This document shows positions 5,437 through 11,920 of a DNA stretch of 11,920 bases, piece after piece. The notes below the pieces were generated by a model that saw only the letters and a list, made by a program, of their open reading frames with translations, ran no database searches and was not told where the DNA came from. Location of the stretch: contig JAQBNJ010000287.1 in assembly GCA_028288645.1 (NCBI GenBank), forward strand, positions 1-11,920. The letters run 5' to 3'. The DNA is from Sediminibacterium sp. GTDB taxonomy: Bacteria; Bacteroidota; Bacteroidia; Chitinophagales; Chitinophagaceae. The stretch's first letter is position 1. Each line of letters begins with the position of its first letter. Made by a program: the position numbers and the translations under genes.

Positions 5437-7467
5437 ATGACTAACCATCTCATCAACGAAACAAGTCCTTACCTTTTACAGCACGCCCACAACCCCGTAA
5501 ACTGGTATCCCTGGGGAGAGGAAGCGTTGGAGAAAGCCAAAGCCGAAGACAAACCCATCCTGGTAAGCATCGGTTATGCTGCCTGCCACTGGTGCCATGT
5601 TATGGAAAGGGAAAGTTTTGAAGATGAAACCACGGCGGCATTGATGAATGACTATTTCATCAACATAAAAATTGACCGGGAAGAACGCCCCGACCTTGAT
5701 CATATTTATATGGATGCCGTGCAGGCAATGAGTGGCAGCGGCGGCTGGCCATTGAATGTTTTTTTAACGCCGGATGCAAAGCCCTTTTTTGGCGGCACTT
5801 ATTTTCCTCCTGTACGCGCCTATAACCGCGCGAGCTGGAAAGAAGTGCTGGAAGGCATTCACAAAAGCTATGTTGAGAAAAAAGACGAGATCTTATCACA
5901 GGCAGAAAACCTGACGGCACATTTGCTTACCGCCAATTCATTCGGCATACAGAAACCGGGCGAAACTGTTTTATTTTCTGATGAACAATTGCAAACCATC
6001 GCTACAAATATTCTTGCAAATGCAGATACCGAATGGGGCGGGTTTGGTAAAGCGCCTAAATTTCCACAGAGTTTTTCGATCCAGTTTTTATTGCGGCATT
6101 ATCATTTTACCAATGATGAAGCATCCCTGCAACAGGCATTGCTCAGCCTCGATAAAATGATCGACGGCGGGATCTATGACCAGCTCGGCGGCGGTTTTGC
6201 GCGCTATAGCACCGATGCCGAATGGCTCGCGCCTCACTTCGAGAAAATGTTATACGATAATGCACTGCTCATTAGCGTGATGGCCGAAGCGTACCAGATT
6301 ACCGGCAAGGCACACTACGCAAATACCATCCGCCACACGCTTGCTTTTATTGAAAGGGAAATGCTGAGCGAAGAAAATGGTTTTTACAGTGCGCTCGATG
6401 CAGACAGCGAAGGTGTGGAAGGAAAATTCTATACCTGGAGCAAAGCAGAGATCGATGAACTTCTTGGAAAAGACGCGGCTGTTTTTTCTTCTTTTTATGA
6501 TGTAAAGGAAAATGGCAATTGGGAACATACCAATATTCTTTGGGTAACAAAATCCCTGGAGGTTTTTGCGGCAGAAAACAATATTTCCCCGGAAGGGCTG
6601 GAGCAGACATTGGCTGCCTGCCGTGATATTCTCATGCAATACCGGAGCAAACGCATCCGCCCTTTGCTTGATGATAAAATATTATTGGGATGGAACGCCT
6701 TACTGAATACCGCTTATTCAAAAGCCTATGCAGCCCTTGGCGACGATGCGTATAAAGAAATGGCGATCCGAAATATGGCGTTTCTTGAAGCAAAACTTTC
6801 CAATGCCGATGGCTCCTGGTACCACACCTACAAGAATGAAGCGCGTATACCGGCTTTCCTGGATGACTATGCGTACCTCATCCAGTCATACATTCACCTG
6901 CAGGAGATCACAGGGTCTGGCGATTACCTGCTGAAGGCTCAAAAACTTACCCATTGGGTGATCGAACATTTTGAAGAATCAGCAACCGGGTTCTTTTACT
7001 ACACGAACAGGGAACAGGCAGATGTGATCGTTCGGAAAAAAGAGGTGTATGATGGTGCAGTACCCAGCGGCAATGCCGTGATGGCGCATAACCTTCTTTA
7101 TCTTTCCATTGTTTTCGATGATCGGATATGGGGAGAAAGATGCCGGTCCATGATCAGCTCACTCTCCAAAGCGATCATAAAATACCCTGGTTCATTTGGT
7201 GTATGGGCGCTGGCCCAACAGCTGATTACCAAAGGAATTGTTGAAATTGCCATCACCGGGCAGCAGGCAAAAACATTTTTGTGTCCTGTTCTGAGGAAGT
7301 TCTTACCCAATAAAATTCTTCAGGCAGAAGAAACTAATTCATCTCTTTTCCCGTTATTGGCAGGGAAAACAGGCGGAGAACAGGGCAGAACAACCTTCTA
7401 TTTATGTAAAAATTATGCCTGCAAGGCTCCTTTTTATACAATAGAGCAGCTTTTAGCAAATGTGTAA
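5437..7467 (+). CDS. YyaL-type thioredoxin-domain protein (DUF255, SSP411-like)
   Basis: A 676-residue protein of the widespread YyaL/spermatogenesis-associated protein 20 family, whose physiological role is not established. The N-terminal part, about residues 1-165, is a thioredoxin-like fold: the family start [24 protein letters not shown], then a CHWC redox motif (C50, C53), DREERPDLD (80-88), [12 protein letters not shown] (102-113) and FGGTYFPP (118-125). The rest resembles an alpha/alpha barrel like those of six-hairpin glycosidases, with [10 protein letters not shown] (267-276) and a DADSEG stretch. There is no signal peptide, so it is probably cytoplasmic. The frame stays open upstream to an ATG at 5368, which would add 23 residues encoded by the repeat-flanked segment. 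I prefer 5437 because the family sequence starts there. It appears monocistronic. Confidence 0.9.
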   Translation: MTNHLINETSPYLLQHAHNPVNWYPWGEEALEKAKAEDKPILVSIGYAACHWCHVMERESFEDETTAALMNDYFINIKIDREERPDLDHIYMDAVQAMSGSGGWPLNVFLTPDAKPFFGGTYFPPVRAYNRASWKEVLEGIHKSYVEKKDEILSQAENLTAHLLTANSFGIQKPGETVLFSDEQLQTIATNILANADTEWGGFGKAPKFPQSFSIQFLLRHYHFTNDEASLQQALLSLDKMIDGGIYDQLGGGFARYSTDAEWLAPHFEKMLYDNALLISVMAEAYQITGKAHYANTIRHTLAFIEREMLSEENGFYSALDADSEGVEGKFYTWSKAEIDELLGKDAAVFSSFYDVKENGNWEHTNILWVTKSLEVFAAENNISPEGLEQTLAACRDILMQYRSKRIRPLLDDKILLGWNALLNTAYSKAYAALGDDAYKEMAIRNMAFLEAKLSNADGSWYHTYKNEARIPAFLDDYAYLIQSYIHLQEITGSGDYLLKAQKLTHWVIEHFEESATGFFYYTNREQADVIVRKKEVYDGAVPSGNAVMAHNLLYLSIVFDDRIWGERCRSMISSLSKAIIKYPGSFGVWALAQQLITKGIVEIAITGQQAKTFLCPVLRKFLPNKILQAEETNSSLFPLLAGKTGGEQGRTTFYLCKNYACKAPFYTIEQLLANV

Positions 7468-7499
7468 CAAATGATTGTATTAATTTGTATCATGACAGT

Positions 7500-7530
7500 G
7501 GTTTCTGATCTCTTCTATTAGTAAGAAACC
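7500..7530 (+). terminator. Weak hairpin after the YyaL-type gene
   Basis: GGTTTCT (7500-7506) and AGAAACC (7524-7530) form a 7-bp stem with a 17-base loop, 33 bases after the stop. Only TTATTT follows rather than a solid T run, so termination would be inefficient or the hairpin has another role. Confidence 0.35.
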
Positions 7531-7533
7531 TTA

Positions 7534-7567
7534 TTTGTAGTATCCTGACTTTAAAATTTGTAGTATC
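7534..7567. repeat. Direct repeat TTTGTAGTATC in the gldK upstream region
   Basis: TTTGTAGTATC occurs at 7534-7544 and 7557-7567, 23 bp apart start to start, roughly two helical turns. Both copies are followed by a CTGA (directly, or after one extra base position). They lie about 80-110 bp upstream of the predicted gldK promoter box and could be regulator half-sites; this is not established. Confidence 0.4.
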
Positions 7568-7616
7568 TGATCAAATTTTACCTAGTAGTCATTTTTCTTG
7601 GGAACAAATTTGCAAA

Positions 7617-7634
7617 ATCGGCATAACTGCCGAT
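7617..7634. promoter_or_regulatory. Perfect inverted repeat just upstream of the gldK promoter box
   Basis: ATCGGCA (7617-7623) and TGCCGAT (7628-7634) are perfect inverted copies around TAAC. The element ends 8 bases before the TATATTTG box and covers the usual -33 position, the geometry of an operator or an activator site that replaces a -33 element. Confidence 0.4.
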
Positions 7635-7642
7635 GGAAAACT

Positions 7643-7650
7643 TATATTTG
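7643..7650 (+). promoter_or_regulatory. Putative gldKLMN promoter, -7 box TATATTTG
   Basis: An exact TAnnTTTG match 27 bases before the gldK ATG, predicting a leader of about 23 bases. A TTTG at 7609-7612 is 30 bases upstream of the box, too far for a standard -33 pairing. Confidence 0.55.
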
Positions 7651-7677
7651 TCACTGTCATAAAATCAGTTTCATAAG

Positions 7678-8964
7678 ATGAAAGGGTATTTAAGAAACAT
7701 TGCATTGGGAGCTTTTTGTCTAAGCCTCGGATCCTGCTTTCTGAAAAAAAGCGGAAAGTCAAGCCGGTTGCCTGATGACGGGCAATTGCATGGCGTTGCG
7801 CCAACGGCCAATAAGAGCATGAATCCTCCACGGAACATGGTGTATGTGCCGCCAGGAACCTTCCATTTGGGGCCAAGTGATGAGGATATCAGTTACAACA
7901 ACACCACCCGCAACCGCCAGGTTTCCATACCCGGTTTCTGGATGGATGCAACCGAGATCACCAACAATGATTACCGCCAGTTTGTGAACTGGACCAGGGA
8001 TTCCCTTGTATATAAAATATTATTCGGACAGGGTATTACCAATCCGGATGATACCATGCCGGTTAACTGGAGAAAAGCTGCCACTGATATTAAATGGGAC
8101 AGGAACCAGATAGAAAGACTGAATGAACTGATCCTGGCTCCTGATAACAGGCTCTATGGTAAACCTGATATTGATCCTGATAAGATAGTATACCGTATTG
8201 AATATTTTGATCTTCCTGCCGCTGCAAAAAGAGAGAATGCAGGTCTTCCAAGAAGTAATTTTATCCGCAGGGGCCCACAGAAAATATACCCGGATACATT
8301 GGTTTGGATAAGGGATTTCTCGTACTCTTACAACGAACCACAGACCAAACGATATTTTGCACACCCTGCTTTTGGAAACTATCCCGTGGTAGGTGTGAAC
8401 TGGAAACAGGCCATGGCTTTCTGTCATTGGAGAACGCACCTGCAGAACAGTTACCTTGAAAAAAACAAGTTCGCAGTAGATGGCGATTACCGTTTGCCAA
8501 GTGAGGCAGAATGGGAATACGCCGCCCGTGGTGGTTTAACCAATTCCATGTTCCCATGGGGTAATCCTTACCTGAGAAATAAGAAAGGTTGTTTGCTGGC
8601 CAACTTTAAACCGGGCCGTGGTAATTACGCGGAAGATGGCGGTTTCTATACTGTTCCGGTAAATGCTTACTGGCCCAACCAATATGGCCTGTTCAATATG
8701 TCGGGTAATGTGGCTGAGTGGACCGGTTCTTATTTTTACGAAGGCGCTTACAATTTCATTGCAGATATGAGCCCTGATCTGAGGTACGAGGCAAAAGATT
8801 CTGATCGTCCGAGGGAGAAAAGAAAAGTAGTACGTGGCGGAAGCTGGAAAGACGTTGCTTATTACCTGCAGGTAGGAACACGTAACTATGAATACCAGGA
8901 TACAGCGAAATCTTATATCGGTTTCCGTTGTGTGATAGACTTATCACCCAGAATGAAAAAATAA
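7678..8964 (+). CDS. gldK: Type IX secretion/gliding lipoprotein GldK
   Basis: GldK is an outer-membrane lipoprotein that, with GldN, forms the large periplasmic ring of the type IX secretion system and receives motion from the GldLM motor. The 428-residue product starts with a lipoprotein signal whose lipobox LGSC puts the lipidated cysteine at position 20. From about residue 54 onward is a formylglycine-generating-enzyme (sulfatase-modifying factor) fold: MVYVPPGTFHLG (54-65), PGFWMDATEITNNDYRQFV (85-103), the central YRLPSEAEWEYAARGG, NMSGNVAEW (340-348), VRGGSW (385-390) and GFRC near the C-terminus. The active-site cysteine pair expected after the GGS motif is absent (here GGSWKDVAYY), which fits a structural rather than catalytic role. 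It is the first gene of gldKLMN, 111 bases ahead of gldL, and has a candidate promoter. Confidence 0.95.
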   Translation: MKGYLRNIALGAFCLSLGSCFLKKSGKSSRLPDDGQLHGVAPTANKSMNPPRNMVYVPPGTFHLGPSDEDISYNNTTRNRQVSIPGFWMDATEITNNDYRQFVNWTRDSLVYKILFGQGITNPDDTMPVNWRKAATDIKWDRNQIERLNELILAPDNRLYGKPDIDPDKIVYRIEYFDLPAAAKRENAGLPRSNFIRRGPQKIYPDTLVWIRDFSYSYNEPQTKRYFAHPAFGNYPVVGVNWKQAMAFCHWRTHLQNSYLEKNKFAVDGDYRLPSEAEWEYAARGGLTNSMFPWGNPYLRNKKGCLLANFKPGRGNYAEDGGFYTVPVNAYWPNQYGLFNMSGNVAEWTGSYFYEGAYNFIADMSPDLRYEAKDSDRPREKRKVVRGGSWKDVAYYLQVGTRNYEYQDTAKSYIGFRCVIDLSPRMKK

Positions 8965-9013
8965 CAACATAGCCTGTACGCGTATTTCATTAAAACTTAT
9001 TGATCAAAATATT

Positions 9014-9039
9014 ACTGGTTCCGGGATATCGGGACCAGT
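9014..9039 (+). promoter_or_regulatory. Stem-loop between gldK and gldL
   Basis: ACTGGTTCC (9014-9022) pairs with GGGACCAGT (9031-9039) with one T-G wobble, giving a 9-bp stem and an 8-base loop. No T run follows, so it is not a standard terminator. It may be an mRNA processing or 3'-end stability element that separates gldK from gldL expression. Confidence 0.45.
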
Positions 9040-9075
9040 ATAAGAACGTTAATTCAAAATCTAAAAAAAAGAAAA

Positions 9076-9840
9076 ATGGCAGCTGCAATTCCTCCTAAAA
9101 TTTCCAAATGGTTTGACGTGTTTGTATCTATTGCCGCAGCAGTAGTTATTTACGGCGCCTTGCAAAAACTGTTACACTCAGCTATCGCAGATTTCATGCT
9201 GAAAGTGGGTCTGACCGTTGAAGCTGTTATCTTTCTTGGATATGGTGTACTCTACCTTATCTACCCGGCCATTGATGACCATGAAGTGCATCTTCCGGGC
9301 GGCGCAAAAGCAAAAGGAAATACGGCTTTAGACAGCCTGGATAAAATGCTGGAAGAAGCTAATATCAACCAGGATTCATTGGCTAAACTGAGCGCCGGTT
9401 TCGCGCGTTTGAATACAAGTGTTGAACAGATAGCTGATATCAGCGATGTGGCAAAATCTACGGCTGCTTTCTCAACCAAAGCAACAGAAGCAACAGCAGC
9501 ATTGGCAAACATTAAAGATGCAGCCAATACAGCCAGCGAATCATTAGCAGGTTTTCATGGTGTTTCTGAAAGTTCTAAAATGTTCCATGATCAGATGCAG
9601 GCGATGAATAAGAACCTGTCTTCTTTAAATACTATCTATGAACTGGAACTACAGGAAAGCAATAATCACCTGAAAGCATTGAACCAGTTCTATGGCAAAC
9701 TGAACGAAGCATCTACCACTATGGCGGGCAGCGCTGACGATGCAGTAAAAGCAAAAGAACAGATCGCAGCACTGGCCAGTAACTTAGGTAAACTGAACCA
9801 ATTATATGGTAACATGCTTACCGCAATGCAGGGAAGATAA
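9076..9840 (+). CDS. gldL: Type IX secretion motor subunit GldL
   Basis: GldL forms the membrane stator-like ring around GldM that turns proton flow into motion for protein secretion and gliding. The 254-residue protein has two membrane helices, about 14-31 (VFVSIAAAVVIYGALQ) and 40-62, with both ends cytoplasmic. E49 lies inside the second helix (LTVEAVIFLGYG); it aligns with the membrane glutamate reported as part of the proton path in the Flavobacterium johnsoniae protein. The C-terminal two thirds is a helical, Ala/Ser/Leu-rich domain with three LNxxY units at L184, L202 and L240, typical of GldL/PorL ends. The start codon is preceded by an A-rich leader (CTAAAAAAAAGAAAA), a feature of efficient Bacteroidota initiation. 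It is followed by gldM after 61 bases. Confidence 0.95.
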   Translation: MAAAIPPKISKWFDVFVSIAAAVVIYGALQKLLHSAIADFMLKVGLTVEAVIFLGYGVLYLIYPAIDDHEVHLPGGAKAKGNTALDSLDKMLEEANINQDSLAKLSAGFARLNTSVEQIADISDVAKSTAAFSTKATEATAALANIKDAANTASESLAGFHGVSESSKMFHDQMQAMNKNLSSLNTIYELELQESNNHLKALNQFYGKLNEASTTMAGSADDAVKAKEQIAALASNLGKLNQLYGNMLTAMQGR

Positions 9841-9901
9841 GAGCGGTTGTTACCGGTTAAAATCATTTTGAAAAACGAATGTTTTAAAAATATAAGCTAG
9901 A

Positions 9902-11476
9902 ATGTCACTACCCAAGGAACCGCGGCAAAAGATGATCAACATTATGTACCTGGTGCTTACCGCACTGCTGGCACTAAATGTATCTGCCGAAATATTGAAC
10001 GCGTTCAAAACAGTTGACCGCAGTTTAATGACTGCGAGTGGAATTGCAGAACAGAAGAACCAGGATGTCTTTAATTCTTTCAAGAAAAAGATAGAGGACC
10101 CTAAAACAAAAGAAAAAGCGCTGATATGGTTACCCCGCGCTGAACGCGCAAGAGAGATCGCTGATGCAGCTTATAATTACATTGAGGCGGTAAAAGTGGA
10201 ACTTAAAAAAGAATCTGACCTCAAAACCGTAAATGGTGTGGAGGAATATAAGGAAGATGACCTGGAAGCATCTACCCGTTTGTTCATTTCCAATCCACCG
10301 GAAGGAAAAGCAAAAGGAAAAGAATTCTTTGATAAACTGAAATCTTTTAAAGACAACCTGTTAGCCATTAATGATACGATCACAAAAGAGGTAGGCAAAG
10401 GTTTACCACTTGACCTGAGAATACCTAAAACAGAAATCATTCCTAACAACGATGGTACAAAAATAGATTGGGCATATGGTTATTTTCATATGGCACCAAC
10501 TATTGCGAGTATTACCATCCTGAGTAAGTTTCAGAATGATATCAGGAACAGCGAAGCACAGGTGGTGGAAGCCTGCCATAAAAAAATTGGTGAGGTAGAG
10601 ATCATCTATGATGAATTTAAAGCATTGGCTCAGCCCAGTACACAATACGCAATGCCCGGTGAAGAGATCGTGATCACTGCAGGTATCGGTGCATTCAGTA
10701 AGGCAGCAAGACCAACAATCAGCATTGATGGCACCAATGTGCCCTTGAATGCTGATGGTGCGGCAGAGTATAAAATAAAAGCAGGTGCAGCAGGTGTTTA
10801 TTCGAAAAAAGTACACATCTCTTACCAAAAACCTGATGGAACAACGGCTTCGGTAGATAAAGAAGTGAAATATACAGTGGGTGTTCCTTCGGGCCTGGTT
10901 GTATCAACTGATAAAACAAGGGTGTTTTACCAGGATCTTCAAAATCCTCTGAATGTAACCGGTGGCGGTGGAGGAGGAGATGAAAAAGTAAATATAACAG
11001 TAGAGGGCCCCGGCATTACAACTACCAAAGTGGCGCCTGGTCAATATATGGTTGTTCCTACAAAAACAGGAATAGCAACTGTAACGGCATCGGATGGCAA
11101 GACCACACAAAAGATAACCATCCCTATTAAAAGAGTGCCGGATCCCATAGCAACTGTAGGTAATAAGTCTGGTGGCGCTAATATGCTTGCCAATGTATTC
11201 AGGGTACAGAGAGGCGTTGCTGCAGAGTTAAGGGACTTTGTATTTGAAGGAGTTAAATATGATGTGGTTTCTTTTACGATTGTTTGCACCGGTAAAGGGT
11301 TTGAAGAAAGTGGGTTTGGTTATGAACCGGTAACAGGTCCATATTTTAACGCTGCAGCCCAGGCGCTGATGAAAAGATTACAGCCTGGCTCTACAGTGAT
11401 CATCGATGAGATAAAAGTAAATGGCCCGGGTGGTACCAGGTTATTGGATCAAAATATTTCGTTTACTCTTCAATAA
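9902..11476 (+). CDS. gldM: Type IX secretion motor subunit GldM
   Basis: GldM is the inner-membrane rotor whose periplasmic shaft reaches the GldK/GldN ring. The 524-residue length is normal. The short cytoplasmic N-terminus with PRQKM (7-11, R8) leads into a single membrane helix (about 11-29, MINIMYLVLTALLALNVSA), followed by the conserved AEILNAF. The periplasmic part fits the known four-domain shaft: a helical first domain (about 36-240), then beta-rich domains beginning near 245 (QPSTQYAMPGEEI), 328 and 410 (KRVPDPIATVG), the last ending in NISFTLQ. A run of six glycines at 354-359, near the start of the third domain, is a local oddity and probably a surface loop. Translation starts at ATG 9902, directly before the conserved PRQKM region. 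gldN begins 8 bases after the stop, so the two are probably translated from one message. Confidence 0.96.
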   Translation: MSLPKEPRQKMINIMYLVLTALLALNVSAEILNAFKTVDRSLMTASGIAEQKNQDVFNSFKKKIEDPKTKEKALIWLPRAERAREIADAAYNYIEAVKVELKKESDLKTVNGVEEYKEDDLEASTRLFISNPPEGKAKGKEFFDKLKSFKDNLLAINDTITKEVGKGLPLDLRIPKTEIIPNNDGTKIDWAYGYFHMAPTIASITILSKFQNDIRNSEAQVVEACHKKIGEVEIIYDEFKALAQPSTQYAMPGEEIVITAGIGAFSKAARPTISIDGTNVPLNADGAAEYKIKAGAAGVYSKKVHISYQKPDGTTASVDKEVKYTVGVPSGLVVSTDKTRVFYQDLQNPLNVTGGGGGGDEKVNITVEGPGITTTKVAPGQYMVVPTKTGIATVTASDGKTTQKITIPIKRVPDPIATVGNKSGGANMLANVFRVQRGVAAELRDFVFEGVKYDVVSFTIVCTGKGFEESGFGYEPVTGPYFNAAAQALMKRLQPGSTVIIDEIKVNGPGGTRLLDQNISFTLQ

Positions 11477-11484
11477 ATGTGTGT

Positions 11485-11920
11485 ATGAAAAAGTTTTTTT
11501 CAGGCGGATTGTTTATGGTGCTTGCGGTTGCGGCCTTACAGGCAAATGCACAGAACTCTGGTTATGCCAGGGGCAAGACAACACCGAAAGACACCACGGT
11601 AAAGCAACCAGCCGCAACTAATCCGACGGGTAATAAACAGCCGGCTAACGTGCCTGCTACTACTGTTAATAATGCAACGGGTAGTGCAACTGTTCGTTAC
11701 GATACCACCAACCCGGGCGGTTTTGATCAAAGACCCGAGATCTCCCTGCGTAACAATTATGCAGTAGACAGGAGCCAGGTGAAAGACAGGAAGCCGCTTG
11801 AGTATGAGCACCTGCGTGATGATGATAACCTTTGGAGTGAATTTATCTGGAGAGAGATCGATGCGCGTGAAAAAGCAAACCAGAGTTTCATGTACCCTGG
11901 AAAAGATGATAATGGCGACC
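11485..11920 (+). CDS. gldN: Type IX secretion ring protein GldN (N-terminal part)
   Basis: The frame starts at ATG 11485, 8 bases after gldM, and runs open to the window edge: 145 codons, with the rest missing. GldN (PorN) is a periplasmic partner of GldK and binds the tip of the GldM shaft. Residues 1-22 form a Sec signal peptide (MKKFF, hydrophobic core, cleavage after ANA before QNS). A Thr/Pro/Asn-rich linker follows to about residue 75. The conserved domain begins around KPLEYEHLRDDDNLWSEF and continues with IWREIDAREKANQSFMYP, the recognisable GldN start in which a DNLW...REID motif precedes a YP turn. Gene order and sequence agree. The second ATG at codon 11 lies within the signal peptide and is not the start. 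Confidence 0.92.
   Translation, partial: MKKFFSGGLFMVLAVAALQANAQNSGYARGKTTPKDTTVKQPAATNPTGNKQPANVPATTVNNATGSATVRYDTTNPGGFDQRPEISLRNNYAVDRSQVKDRKPLEYEHLRDDDNLWSEFIWREIDAREKANQSFMYPGKDDNGD

Noticed and set aside
10403..10828. Minus-strand frame of 141 codons inside gldM, and similar long antisense frames in the YyaL-type, gldK and hemD genes
   Set aside because: They lie wholly within well-supported genes on the opposite strand, and their cysteine-, histidine- and phenylalanine-rich translations are typical of shadow frames.
1..11920. Search for CRISPR arrays, transposases, prophage genes, tRNA and rRNA
   Set aside because: No regularly spaced repeats with unique spacers, no transposase or integrase motifs, and no cloverleaf or rRNA-like sequence were seen by eye.

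Overview
The window looks like a chromosomal segment of a Bacteroidota bacterium, most likely a Chitinophagaceae-type genus. Three things point there: a gldK-gldL-gldM-gldN type IX secretion cluster, Bacteroidota-type -7 promoter boxes (TAnnTTTG) before several genes, and A-rich translation leaders in place of strong Shine-Dalgarno sites. The taxonomic call rests on gene content and motifs and was not tested by a database search.

Layout. Bases 1-546 hold the C-terminal end of an RND efflux periplasmic adaptor, closed by a strong intrinsic terminator. A long palindromic repeat follows, then gpsA (glycerol-3-phosphate dehydrogenase) and a candidate 36-residue membrane microprotein. On the minus strand lies hemW, a radical-SAM-family heme chaperone. 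A 9-10 bp periodic 'ACGAATT / AATTCGT' repeat separates hemW from a divergent gene for a DUF4271 membrane protein, which is followed by hemD (uroporphyrinogen-III synthase) and its terminator. Next come an AT-rich inverted repeat and a YyaL-type thioredoxin-domain protein. From about 7.6 kb to the right edge is gldKLMN, with gldN cut off by the window end.

How the genes relate. gldKLMN encodes the core of the type IX secretion and gliding machine: GldL and GldM form the proton-driven inner-membrane motor, and GldK and GldN form the periplasmic/outer-membrane ring coupled to GldM. hemW and hemD both belong to tetrapyrrole biology and flank the DUF4271 gene. The remaining genes are housekeeping or envelope functions with no obvious shared pathway.

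I see no CRISPR array, transposase, prophage, tRNA or rRNA, and no convincing undescribed multi-gene system. The most unusual signal is in the intergenic DNA. Three unrelated inverted-repeat families each end within about 6-40 bp of a TAnnTTTG-like box, so these repeats may carry or shape promoters.
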